A stretch of DNA of 9,705 bases from an uncultured bacterium (lineage in GTDB: Bacteria > Patescibacteriota > Minisyncoccia > Phycocordibacterales > UBA918), in contig CAIMDH010000039.1 in NCBI GenBank assembly GCA_903839715.1, forward strand, positions 1-9,705. The letters are read 5' to 3'. The notes under the pieces are model-generated. The model saw only the letters and a list, made by a program, of their open reading frames with translations. It was not told the origin of the DNA and searched no databases. Positions 1 to 5,597 of this stretch are shown here, in pieces. Position 1 is the stretch's first letter, and each line of letters starts with the position of its first letter. The position numbers were made by a program, and so were the translations under genes.

Positions 1-8
1 ACTCAAAT

Positions 9-24
9 AAAAGCTAACGCTTTT
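9..24. terminator. Small hairpin upstream of the tRNA
   Basis: A 6-bp perfect stem (AAAAGC 9-14, GCTTTT 19-24) closes a TAAC loop and ends in four T. It could be the tail of a terminator for a gene to the left of the window, or simply part of the tRNA promoter region. The stem is short, so the call is weak. Confidence 0.3.
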
Positions 25-32
25 GCTAGATT
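24..32 (+). promoter_or_regulatory. Extended -10 promoter of tRNA-Arg
   Basis: TGC followed by TAGATT (27-32) is an extended -10 element. The tRNA begins at 41, so initiation about 7 nt after the hexamer would leave a 5' leader of only one or two bases. The same TAGATT hexamer serves as the proposed -10 of the fic operon. No convincing -35 is seen. Confidence 0.5.
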
Positions 33-40
33 CTTCACTC

Positions 41-112
41 GCTCTCGTAGTTTAATGGATAAAATGCTGGTTTGCGGTACCAGCGCTCCAGGTTCGATTC
101 CTGGCGAGAGCA
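41..112 (+). tRNA. tRNA-Arg, anticodon GCG
   Basis: A full cloverleaf can be drawn. The acceptor stem GCTCTCG (41-47) pairs perfectly with CGAGAGC (105-111). The D-stem is GTTT/AAAT (50-53, 62-65), the anticodon stem CTGGT/ACCAG (67-71, 79-83) with loop TTGCGGT and anticodon GCG at 74-76. The variable loop is 84-87, and the T-stem CCAGG/CCTGG surrounds TTCGATT. The anticodon reads CGC (and CGT by wobble), hence arginine, and the D-loop carries an A of the kind used as an arginine identity base. The discriminator is A112. CCA is not encoded (CAT follows), so it must be added after transcription. The 3' part of this gene recurs at 3941-3964, 4072-4080 and 4129-4149, and inverted at 4009-4028. 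Confidence 0.95.
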
Positions 113-114
113 CA
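91..114 (+). repeat. Putative attL: tRNA 3'-end copy (left)
   Basis: The last 22 nt of the tRNA gene plus CA match 3941-3964 at 22 of 24 positions without gaps. The differences are at 94 (T, versus A in the right copy) and 105 (C, versus T). An intact tRNA at one end and a 3' fragment at the other is the classic footprint of site-specific integration into a tRNA gene. Confidence 0.6.
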
Positions 115-122
115 TACTAGCG

Positions 123-140
123 AGGCCTATCGAAAGGCCT
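123..140 (+). terminator. Short hairpin after the tRNA
   Basis: AGGCCT (123-128) pairs with AGGCCT (135-140) around a six-base loop. An A-rich stretch, not a T-run, follows on the + strand, so it is at best a weak terminator for the tRNA transcript. It may substitute for the stronger hairpin displaced to 3962-4010. Confidence 0.3.
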
Positions 141-161
141 AAAATAAAGATAATTTGACGA

Positions 162-214
162 CAAAATATAGCCCCCCGATAAGAATCGATCTCGGGTACT
201 TTGCCTATATTTTG
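162..214. repeat. Long imperfect inverted repeat at the island's left end
   Basis: The arms 162-171 and 205-214 pair over 10 bp (CAAAATATAG with CTATATTTTG). Inside, smaller pairings are possible: CCCGA 175-179 with TCGGG 192-196, and alternatively CGAT 177-180 with ATCG 185-188. Together they make a 53-nt structured stretch. The right arm overlaps the 43-bp end repeat. It could be a folded transcript, a recombination end or a degenerate terminator. The rest of the gene-free stretch 113-298 holds only the short hairpin, the end repeat and the next promoter. Confidence 0.4.
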
Positions 215-243
215 AGGCACCTCTTTAGCACTACCGAGAGGGT
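201..243 (+). repeat. End repeat, left copy
   Basis: This matches 3901-3943 ungapped at 33 of 43 positions; the best block is CTACCGAGAGGGT against CTATCGAGAGGGT (231-243 and 3931-3943). Each copy can form a small hairpin from its CCTCT and AGAGG parts. The right copy abuts the tRNA fragment, while the left one lies 88 nt beyond the tRNA end. The left copy may therefore mark the boundary of an earlier, smaller insertion. Confidence 0.45.
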
Positions 244-283
244 TTCGGCTCTGCTTGGTTTGAATATCAAAGGAATGTAAATC

Positions 284-292
284 TGCTAAAAT
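284..292 (+). promoter_or_regulatory. Extended -10 promoter of the 299-622 gene
   Basis: TGC followed by TAAAAT (287-292) is a good extended -10. Exactly six bases separate the hexamer from the ATG at 299, the same spacing as at ruvX, pilM and fic, so the transcript should be leaderless. A possible -35, TTGAAT (260-265), has a 21-nt spacer, which is long, so the extended -10 probably carries the activity. Confidence 0.5.
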
Positions 293-298
293 TGTAGT

Positions 299-622
299 AT
301 GGCATTTTCTTTTTCACGTCTGATAATTTCTGAGTCAGACCGTGCTACAAGTGACAAAGCTTTTAAGTTGATTGACGAATACCTTCCTCAGGCTACAAAG
401 CGGGGTACTGCTTCTTGTGTTGGTAAGATTGATGACTTTGAAATATGGCTTGGTTTCTGGAAAGGAATACCTTCTTGGAGATATTCCTGCACAAAGACCA
501 TGTATGCGCAATCCAGCGAACCATGTGTTCATTCGATTGCTTTGTCTATCGCATGGGACAGAAATCGAAGCGTTCCAGATCCATCAAACGAAGACATCAA
601 GTTTCTTACGAAGAAGCGCTGA
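299..622 (+). CDS. Small hypothetical protein in the island (107 aa)
   Basis: I do not recognise this protein. It begins MAFSFSRLIISESDRATSDK and shows no signal peptide, membrane segment or metal motif. An aromatic middle (residues about 47-64, with W50, W54 and W60) is flanked by polar stretches, as expected of a small soluble globular protein. The case for a real gene is a well-formed extended -10 exactly six bases before the ATG and unremarkable codon use. Against it are its size and the lack of a known family. It converges on the primase-helicase gene, and the last 17 nt of the two reading frames overlap (606-622), so no terminator fits between them and read-through would give antisense RNA. 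It could be a third component of the cassette or a decayed remnant. Confidence 0.5.
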   Translation: MAFSFSRLIISESDRATSDKAFKLIDEYLPQATKRGTASCVGKIDDFEIWLGFWKGIPSWRYSCTKTMYAQSSEPCVHSIALSIAWDRNRSVPDPSNEDIKFLTKKR

Positions 623-2735
623 GGCCGAATTCTTTCTCATATAGTTTTCGCCTATTTTTGAATTGCCTTTCTAGAAAAGCAACCTGAGGATCATGGATAT
701 CGACAATATATTTGATTCCACTCCCTCGCAACCTTCCGATATATTGCTTTAGCTTTCCTTCAAATGAAATTGGAAAAGCGAGCACCAACACATCAAATCC
801 TTGGATATCTAGACCCTCTCCGAAGAGTTGTCCTGTTGCAATAAGAACTTTAAAATTGCCTGCCGTTATCTGGTCATGTTTCAGTTTCCGCTGCCGAGCA
901 GAATCGTCACCAGATAAAGTCATGATTTCCGTCACTTCACGCAGGTGTAACGTCAGTATTTCTATATGTTCCTTTCGTTCCGTTAAAAGTAGTATCTTTC
1001 GATTTTGTTTTAGGTGGTCAAGCAATGCGTCAATAATTAACCTATTCCGCGCTGTGTCGAACGATATTGTCTTCGCCAGTATTTCATAGTGATCATTTTT
1101 ATATCGAAAAGGTAGTTCTAAAAGAGATGGAATGATTTTTATGTCAAACGTTTTCGATTCTGTTTCTGGGGATGACTTCATTTCTGCAAGTACTGGTCCA
1201 ACACAGAGTTCAGCAATGAGATGTTGATTAAACTTTCGTTCATGAGTCGCAGTAAGCCCATAACAATATCTGCTGTTAAATGAACGAATCGTCTCACGAT
1301 AGGTTTTTGCAGGAATATGGTGGCATTCGTCGATTATAACAACCCCAAACTCGCTTCGAATTTCATCGAAATTCTTATACCTTGCAAGACTCTGTAGCGA
1401 TGCAACTGTAATTTGTTTGCCTAGTTTCTTTTTTGTACCCGAAATGACGCCGATATGAGCCTTTGGGATTCCGAGGAATTGTTCAACTCGCTCGACCCAC
1501 TGATGGAGAAGTTGATTTCGATGGACAAGAATAATTGAGGGTACTCTAAGTCGAGTAATAATTTCAAGTGCCATTATCGTTTTACCGCTCCCTGGAGGAG
1601 CGACCAGAATACCGTTTGGACTTTTAAGTACTTGAGTGACTATACTTTCCTGATCCGCTTTTAAACCAATCGTGTTTGAAAATGAAACATCATTAAATTC
1701 ATGTTTGGTTTGTGAGAGTGTATAAGAGATATCATTTTCATCTAAAAATTCAATAAGTGGGGCTATAAATCCTCTAGGCAGAATGACCGTATCGCCCATT
1801 TCCTCAATAAGATGGAAGTATCTCTCGGTACTGAAAGTTGACTTCCCTAGACGCTTTTTCATCCCGTATTCTTTGTTAAAAATATTCAAACTCTCCTTAA
1901 CAAAGTTTATGATAGGTTTCGAAAGCTCGTTTCTGTTGAGAGTAATGTTTCCATCAACAAAAATATGAATGCTCGACACGGAATTGGTTAAATCTTGAAC
2001 AACGATGCTAGAACATATTTTTTCATAAGCTCGATCAAGCTCAGAAACAGTATGCCTATAAATAGTTCTTAAGAACCCCCATTGATCTGCGTAGATATCG
2101 TCTGATTTTGTATTGTAGAATACGGTACATTTTTCCATTACTCTTTGACCTTGTAGAGGAGCGCCAATCAAATTACCAAAACCTCTATCCAATACGGTAT
2201 CTTGATTTGGAAATAAACGATCAAAACTGTCTTCTTTTTGAAATTCTGAACGCGGTGATATTTTTGCAATCAGCGTGAGCATTATTTTTCGGGCTTTGAA
2301 ACAAGGGTATGTTTCTGCAAAAAACACCCACACATGTGCACCTTTTCCTGATCGAGAAATTTCAGCATAGGCATACAGATTATTTCTTTCACATTCTGAC
2401 ACCAAATTTCTCGCGTCAATCTTCCATGAAGTTTCATCGAAGTCAGCAACTATGAAATAGGATGTGTTATCTGGAAGTATCGGATATATCCCAATTGTTT
2501 CTTTGCCTGTAAGGTGTCCTTCTATTACTTCATGAGTAAATGGAATGAGTGTTTTGTTCTTAAAATCCTTAATGGTACCTCCGTGCGCTCTGTGTGCATT
2601 AAACTCATTCCAATCAAAAGCATACGCAGGGGACCATCCGCTTTTAGTATCCTTTTCCCATCTCCGTGCATATACATCGTCACGTCCTTGGAAAAGAAAC
2701 TTATACAAACTAATCTGCTCCGGAGTCATGCCCAT
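606..2735 (-). CDS. TOTE-type primase fused to a superfamily 2 helicase (709 aa)
   Basis: The N-terminal half is an archaeo-eukaryotic primase-like domain (about 5-240). Acidic catalytic pair D98 and D100 lie in VADFD, then SGKGAHVW (129-136) with the family histidine H134, then FPNQD (175-179) and GNLIGAPLQG (187-196). After a linker, a superfamily 2 helicase (about 355-690) has Walker A APPGSGKT (379-386), a DECH box (469-472), TAT motif III (495-497), motif V around ATGQLFGEGLD (633-643) and motif VI QYIGRLRG (664-671). All key residues are present, so both activities are plausible: nucleotide polymerisation or priming, and ATP-driven strand unwinding or translocation. This arrangement is known from conflict-system proteins annotated as TOTE primase-helicases; the biological target is not established here. 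It starts 11 nt after the fic stop, without a Shine-Dalgarno, so it is probably co-transcribed. M3 is a possible alternative start. Confidence 0.85.
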   Translation of the reverse strand: MGMTPEQISLYKFLFQGRDDVYARRWEKDTKSGWSPAYAFDWNEFNAHRAHGGTIKDFKNKTLIPFTHEVIEGHLTGKETIGIYPILPDNTSYFIVADFDETSWKIDARNLVSECERNNLYAYAEISRSGKGAHVWVFFAETYPCFKARKIMLTLIAKISPRSEFQKEDSFDRLFPNQDTVLDRGFGNLIGAPLQGQRVMEKCTVFYNTKSDDIYADQWGFLRTIYRHTVSELDRAYEKICSSIVVQDLTNSVSSIHIFVDGNITLNRNELSKPIINFVKESLNIFNKEYGMKKRLGKSTFSTERYFHLIEEMGDTVILPRGFIAPLIEFLDENDISYTLSQTKHEFNDVSFSNTIGLKADQESIVTQVLKSPNGILVAPPGSGKTIMALEIITRLRVPSIILVHRNQLLHQWVERVEQFLGIPKAHIGVISGTKKKLGKQITVASLQSLARYKNFDEIRSEFGVVIIDECHHIPAKTYRETIRSFNSRYCYGLTATHERKFNQHLIAELCVGPVLAEMKSSPETESKTFDIKIIPSLLELPFRYKNDHYEILAKTISFDTARNRLIIDALLDHLKQNRKILLLTERKEHIEILTLHLREVTEIMTLSGDDSARQRKLKHDQITAGNFKVLIATGQLFGEGLDIQGFDVLVLAFPISFEGKLKQYIGRLRGSGIKYIVDIHDPQVAFLERQFKNRRKLYEKEFGLSASS

Positions 2736-2746
2736 AAGCTACTAGG

Positions 2747-3799
2747 TTATATTCTCCTATATCGAGTCGTCCTACCTTGTCCAATACGCTCAACTTTTTT
2801 AAGTCGAAGCAATGTACCTATTGCTTGAGAGACTGTTGGTCGAGCGACCGTTGTAGCTTTTGAAATTTCACCCGGTGTCGCTTCTTCAGTGGTCAAGAGA
2901 TATTGCCATACGAGCAGTTGTTTTGGAGAAAGTAGCTTTTCAATACTTTCTTTCGATATGAGCGCTATCGCTTCCTTAGCCTGAGCCAATGAAACATTTA
3001 AAAAGAATTCAAGCCATGGAGAAATATCTTCAGTATTCGTGCCAAATGTTTTCTGACTCTTACGAAGCACAATATAGTATTCGGCTTTATTATCTTCAAT
3101 AAGTTTTTCGTGTGACACATACGGGACATACTCATATCCGTGCTGGAGCATGAGCAGATTTGTAAGTATTCGGCTCATACGCCCGTTTCCATCTTGGAAG
3201 GGGTGAATCTTTAGAAATTCAACAATGAAATTAGCAATTATGACAAGTGTGTGGATTTTCTTTTCCGCGATTGCGTTTTGAGTCCATTCCATTAGTTCCT
3301 GCATTTCCTTTCCTGTGAGCCAGGCGGGCGTAGTTGCAAAGACAACGGCCACTGATGCGCCCGTATCGTCAAGCATCTCTACTTGGCTCTCAACTTTTTT
3401 ATAGCTACCACGGTGGAGAGTATCTTTGTCGACATATTTTAAAAGCTCGCGGTGAAGATGTTGAATACTGCTTTCTGAGAAAGGAATCTTTTCATATGCT
3501 GAAAAGACATTTTCAAGAAGTTCATAATAACCCTGCACCTCTTGCTTATCTCTGTCCTTAAATTTTTGCATTGAGAGTCCGCGCATCAGTTTCTCCACAT
3601 CCTCATCTGAAAGTTTTGCTCCCTCTATACGAGTAGAGGCACCGGTAGAGGTAACAAGAACAGACTTTTTAAGTCGTCCTAGTATCTGAGGGTTGAGTGA
3701 AGCTCCTCCAACAAAACGCCCCTTCAGTTCATCAATTGTGCTTATGAGAGACCAAACGTCTTGTGGTATCTTTTTAATTCGTTTTTCGAAGGGATTCAT
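2747..3799 (-). CDS. Class II Fic AMP-transferase with C-terminal winged helix (350 aa)
   Basis: The core Fic motif HPFQDGNGRMSR (199-210) is complete: H199 catalytic, D203 for the metal, GNGR for the phosphates. Fic enzymes usually move AMP from ATP to a hydroxyl of a target protein. An N-terminal STRIEG (55-60) fits the inhibitory pattern (S/T)xxxE(G/N) of class II Fic proteins; E59 would block ATP binding until released, so activity is self-restrained. Residues about 287-350 form a winged helix (EISKATTVARPTVSQAIGTL as helix-turn-helix, then a wing GQGRTTRY), pointing to DNA binding. A perfect 12-bp inverted repeat over its own promoter is a likely operator. First gene of the operon; the primase-helicase follows after 11 nt. 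The start is set by the TAGATT element exactly six bases before the ATG. The AMP-transfer target is unknown. Confidence 0.9.
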   Translation of the reverse strand: MNPFEKRIKKIPQDVWSLISTIDELKGRFVGGASLNPQILGRLKKSVLVTSTGASTRIEGAKLSDEDVEKLMRGLSMQKFKDRDKQEVQGYYELLENVFSAYEKIPFSESSIQHLHRELLKYVDKDTLHRGSYKKVESQVEMLDDTGASVAVVFATTPAWLTGKEMQELMEWTQNAIAEKKIHTLVIIANFIVEFLKIHPFQDGNGRMSRILTNLLMLQHGYEYVPYVSHEKLIEDNKAEYYIVLRKSQKTFGTNTEDISPWLEFFLNVSLAQAKEAIALISKESIEKLLSPKQLLVWQYLLTTEEATPGEISKATTVARPTVSQAIGTLLRLKKVERIGQGRTTRYRRI

Positions 3800-3804
3800 A
3801 TATA

Positions 3805-3843
3805 TAATCTAATATAGATAGTATATGAGATTATATTAGATTA
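3805..3843 (-). promoter_or_regulatory. fic operon promoter with perfect inverted-repeat operator
   Basis: TAATCTAATATA (3805-3816) is repeated inverted and perfectly at 3832-3843, with a 15-bp spacer. On the minus strand the proximal half-site contains TAGATT (3811-3806), the same hexamer as at the tRNA promoter, six bases before the fic ATG. The distal half-site falls where the -35 would be. A dimeric winged-helix protein bound here would block RNA polymerase, so Fic self-repression is the simple reading. A second -10-like TATACT sits between the arms (3825-3820). Confidence 0.65.
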
Positions 3844-3900
3844 GACGATACATGGCAAGCTCGGCCTATTTTACACAAATTAATAATGTTAGTGCATATT
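3844..3900. other. AT-rich spacer without recognised features
   Basis: Between the fic operator and the right end repeat I see no gene, no strong hairpin and no clear promoter. The wider gene-free stretch 3800-4202 is otherwise filled by the operator, end repeat, tRNA remnants, hairpins and terminator listed separately. Confidence 0.4.
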
Positions 3901-3943
3901 TCACCTATGTTTTAAGCCACCCCTCTAGAGCTATCGAGAGGGT
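3901..3943 (+). repeat. End repeat, right copy
   Basis: Partner of 201-243 (33 of 43 identical, ungapped). It can fold through ACCCCTCT (3919-3926) and AGAGGGT (3937-3943) with one bulge. It runs directly into the tRNA 3'-end copy, sharing its first bases, so it sits immediately inside the proposed right junction. Confidence 0.45.
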
Positions 3944-3964
3944 ACGATTCCTGGTGAGAGCACA
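3941..3964 (+). repeat. Putative attR: tRNA-Arg 3'-end fragment
   Basis: 22 of 24 bases match 91-114. The substitutions (A3944, T3955) lie in the T-loop and at the base that starts the 3' acceptor strand. No 5' half of a tRNA precedes it, so it is a fragment and not a second gene. It marks the proposed right end of the island. Confidence 0.6.
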
Positions 3965-4028
3965 AACCGGACGACCCAAATGCGAAAGCATTTGGGTCGT
4001 TGCCGTTTGTAGTTCTCACTAGGAATCG
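3945..4028. repeat. 84-nt palindrome built from two facing tRNA tails
   Basis: The left arm (3945-3983) holds the tRNA 3' end plus its downstream stem. The right arm (3988-4028) is nearly its reverse complement, reading CGATTCCTAGTGAGAACTAC on the minus strand from 4028. Only a few mismatches and small gaps break the pairing around a GAAA loop (3984-3987). An inverted duplication of the tRNA tail and terminator would produce this. Confidence 0.65.
3962..4010 (+). terminator. Strong GAAA-loop hairpin, probably the original tRNA terminator
   Basis: A perfect 13-bp stem, ACGACCCAAATGC (3971-3983) with GCATTTGGGTCGT (3988-4000), is capped by GAAA. ACAAACCGG and CCGTTTGT lengthen it outward with a bulge. 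The downstream side is T-rich but lacks a clean T-run. It follows the tRNA fragment at once, as a tRNA terminator would. Confidence 0.5.
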
Positions 4029-4031
4029 GAA

Positions 4032-4065
4032 GACGTAAGCCGGGCCCCCTCTGGGCCGGCGCGTC
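4032..4065. repeat. GC-rich hairpin
   Basis: GACG (4032-4035) pairs with CGTC (4062-4065), and GCCGGGCCC (4039-4047) pairs with GGGCCGGC (4053-4060) with one bulged G. It is strikingly GC-rich against its AT-rich surroundings, and its role is unknown. It lies between two tRNA-tail remnants. Confidence 0.45.
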
Positions 4066-4071
4066 GGGGTC

Positions 4072-4149
4072 GAGAGTACAAAATAGAATTGGAGCGAAGT
4101 GAAAATTATAGTTTAGTAACTCCTGACCGAACTTCCTGGCGAGAGTACA
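4072..4149 (+). repeat. Further tRNA 3'-end remnants
   Basis: GAGAGTACA occurs at 4072-4080 and again at 4141-4149, each followed by an A-run. Both correspond to GAGAGCACA at the tRNA end (106-114) and at 3956-3964. The second is longer: 4133-4145, TTCCTGGCGAGAG, matches the tRNA exactly over 13 nt, and the preceding CGAAC (4128-4132) resembles the T-loop. Repeated insertion or duplication at the same tRNA end would leave such a trail. Confidence 0.5.
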
Positions 4150-4150
4150 A

Positions 4151-4186
4151 AAAAACAAAGAGCCCTTTCGGGGGCTCTTTGTTTTT
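4151..4186 (-). terminator. Terminator of the sigma factor operon
   Basis: A perfect 15-bp stem, AAAAACAAAGAGCCC (4151-4165) with GGGCTCTTTGTTTTT (4172-4186), closes a 6-nt loop. Read on the minus strand it ends in a run of T (complement of 4149-4155), a textbook intrinsic terminator 17 nt after the stop at 4203. The T-run at 4182-4186 would also allow termination of + strand read-through. Confidence 0.85.
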
Positions 4187-4202
4187 GGTGTATCTGGACT
4201 AA

Positions 4203-5594
4203 TTAGTTGCGGTCCTCACCTTCGTCACGTCCGCGGTCTTCATTGTCGTCTTCTTCATCCTCGTCCTTATCTTCATTGTCGTCGTCACTACTCTTGTCCT
4301 CATCTCGGTCTTCATCCTTACTATCATCCTCCGCTTCATTCTTATCTTCCTCGTCCTTTTCCGTTAGACTAGAGCGATCTTCGGTCTCAAAATCAAGACT
4401 AGCTTCTACCGTAGCGCGGGCTACCCCAAAGCGACTCACAATCTCAGTCACTATAGCGTCACGTGTAGTGGCGGTAGTCTCAAAAATTGTCTTACGATCA
4501 TTAATCTCTACTTCAACAATAGTGGTGTCAGTAAAGACGTCAGCTTCGGCTTCAAAGGTACTGTTTGTGCTTGTGGCATTAGAATCGTCATCTTCATCTT
4601 CATTCTGATTTTTATCCTTACTCTCGTCCTCGTTGTCATCTCCCCAGTCACCCTTGGTGTCGATACGAATCTCACCATTTTTTTCGCGAATTCGGATACG
4701 GTCTTCGCCGTCTCGGATTTCGATACGACTGTCATCAGTACCATTGGTATGAATTCGGACGCGGGACTCATCATTGTTTTCATTTCGGATTAGCTTTGAA
4801 TCAAGTTTTACGGGTACTCCGTCCAGTAAAGTGGCTAGTTCAGCGTAGAGTGCATCTTTTGCTTCGTTAGTTATATTACTGCGAGTAAGGTAATTAAGTG
4901 TAAGTGCAAGAGCTTGATTTGCTCGTTCTTCACCAAGGCTAGAGAGAGTTAAATTTGATCTTTCCTCAGCCCGACTAGAGCGATCTTCGGTCTCAAAATC
5001 AAGACTAGCTTCTACCGTAGCGCGTGCTACCCCAAAGCGACTCACAATCTCTGTCACTATAGCGTCACGAGTAGTGGCAGTAGTCTCAAAGATTGTCTTA
5101 CGATCATTAATCTCTACTTCGACAATAGTAGTGTCGGTAAAGACGTCAGCTTCGGCTTCAAAAATCACGGCAGTTGATGAAGTACCTGTGTTTGTAGTGG
5201 TAGCGACAGTTCTATTTATAGACTCGCTAAGAATTGAACTAAGTTCTTGTAGACGCTCAGCTGCAAATTGGCCTTCAAGAAGTGTCTTCTTGTCGTCGCT
5301 TGCGAGGGCGAGGCGAATATCTTCAACAGTCTGATCTACTAAGAAGAGGGTATCACCAGGACGAGCAGACTCGGAAGCCGCAACAACACCGGAGGTGCCC
5401 AACATAAGGATAAGTGCTAAGGCAAGTGGAGCCATATAGTTTTTTAGATTAAATATAAATACATAAGGTGACAGGGTCGGAGCAGTGGTTTTCACCTTCG
5501 CCTCAATAGTGCCCCACAGCAAATCTTTGTCCGCTCGTGAAAGAGTAGGACGTTTCTCGTCTAGGATTTTTGAAATTTTTTCTTCAGGATGCAT
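4203..5594 (-). CDS. DUF5667-like membrane protein, probable anti-sigma factor (463 aa)
   Basis: Residues 1-50 look cytoplasmic, about 54-73 form one membrane helix (MAPLALALILMLGTSGVVAA), and the rest should lie outside. The segment after the helix (SARPGDTLFLVDQTVEDIRL, 76-95) resembles the start of DUF5667 domains. A 63-residue block, FEAEADVFTD to FETEDRSS, occurs twice with no residue changed (145-207 and 347-409). Between the copies lies a stretch of alternating charged and hydrophobic residues (about 275-315) that looks like beta hairpins. The last 50 residues are almost all D, E, K, R and N, likely unfolded and cation-binding. The gene starts 3 nt after the ECF sigma stop, and a short cytoplasmic end plus one membrane helix is the anti-sigma layout, so it probably holds the sigma factor at the membrane. 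That role is inferred; no zinc-finger motif is present. Confidence 0.75.
   Translation of the reverse strand: MHPEEKISKILDEKRPTLSRADKDLLWGTIEAKVKTTAPTLSPYVFIFNLKNYMAPLALALILMLGTSGVVAASESARPGDTLFLVDQTVEDIRLALASDDKKTLLEGQFAAERLQELSSILSESINRTVATTTNTGTSSTAVIFEAEADVFTDTTIVEVEINDRKTIFETTATTRDAIVTEIVSRFGVARATVEASLDFETEDRSSRAEERSNLTLSSLGEERANQALALTLNYLTRSNITNEAKDALYAELATLLDGVPVKLDSKLIRNENNDESRVRIHTNGTDDSRIEIRDGEDRIRIREKNGEIRIDTKGDWGDDNEDESKDKNQNEDEDDDSNATSTNSTFEAEADVFTDTTIVEVEINDRKTIFETTATTRDAIVTEIVSRFGVARATVEASLDFETEDRSSLTEKDEEDKNEAEDDSKDEDRDEDKSSDDDNEDKDEDEEDDNEDRGRDEGEDRN
4368..4556 (-). repeat. Internal duplication, distal copy
   Basis: This 189-nt block encodes residues 347-409 of the membrane protein and matches 4974-5162 at 181 of 189 positions. 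All eight differences are synonymous. Similarity stops sharply at both ends. Confidence 0.9.
4974..5162 (-). repeat. Internal duplication, proximal copy
   Basis: This encodes residues 145-207 and is the partner of 4368-4556, 606 nt away. The block reads as a strand-like part (TTIVEVEINDRKTIFET) followed by helix (AIVTEIVSRFGVARATVEAS), so it may be one small domain. Confidence 0.9.
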
Positions 5595-5597
5595 ATA

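Larger units (their letters stand above)
113..3964. mobile_element. Putative genomic island inserted at tRNA-Arg
   Basis: About 3.85 kb lies between the tRNA-Arg 3' end and a second copy of that end. Inside are a small unknown gene, a Fic protein and a primase-helicase. A 43-bp imperfect direct repeat occurs near both ends (201-243 and 3901-3943). The right tRNA copy runs straight into a large hairpin at 3962-4010 that could be the tRNA's original terminator, now separated from it by the insert. No integrase, recombinase or transposase gene is visible, so the cassette would need help in trans or has lost its mobility gene. The mutated right copy suggests the event is not recent. Confidence 0.55.

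Noticed and set aside
35..220. 61-aa open frame on the minus strand across the tRNA
   Set aside because: It is the reverse complement of tRNA-Arg and its flank; structural RNA explains the sequence.
372..644. 90-aa open frame on plus overlapping the 299-622 gene
   Set aside because: No promoter precedes it, and the 299 frame has the well-placed -10 and the better amino-acid pattern.
3817..3831. Small RNA or riboswitch in the fic leader
   Set aside because: The inverted repeat lies at the promoter and the transcript should be leaderless, so the arms would not be transcribed; a DNA operator fits better.
3941..4149. A second tRNA gene
   Set aside because: Only T-arm and 3' acceptor sequence recur; no matching 5' acceptor strand, D-arm or anticodon arm can be drawn.
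3931..4158. 75-aa open frame on the minus strand
   Set aside because: It runs through tRNA remnants, the palindrome and the GC-rich hairpin; no promoter or protein-like pattern is seen.
4207..4608. 133-aa serine-rich open frame on the plus strand
   Set aside because: It is the mirror of the Asp/Glu-rich tail of the minus-strand membrane protein, whose codons read as serine on the other strand.
4368..5162. CRISPR-like or satellite repeat
   Set aside because: There are only two long in-frame copies inside one gene, so it is a protein-domain duplication.
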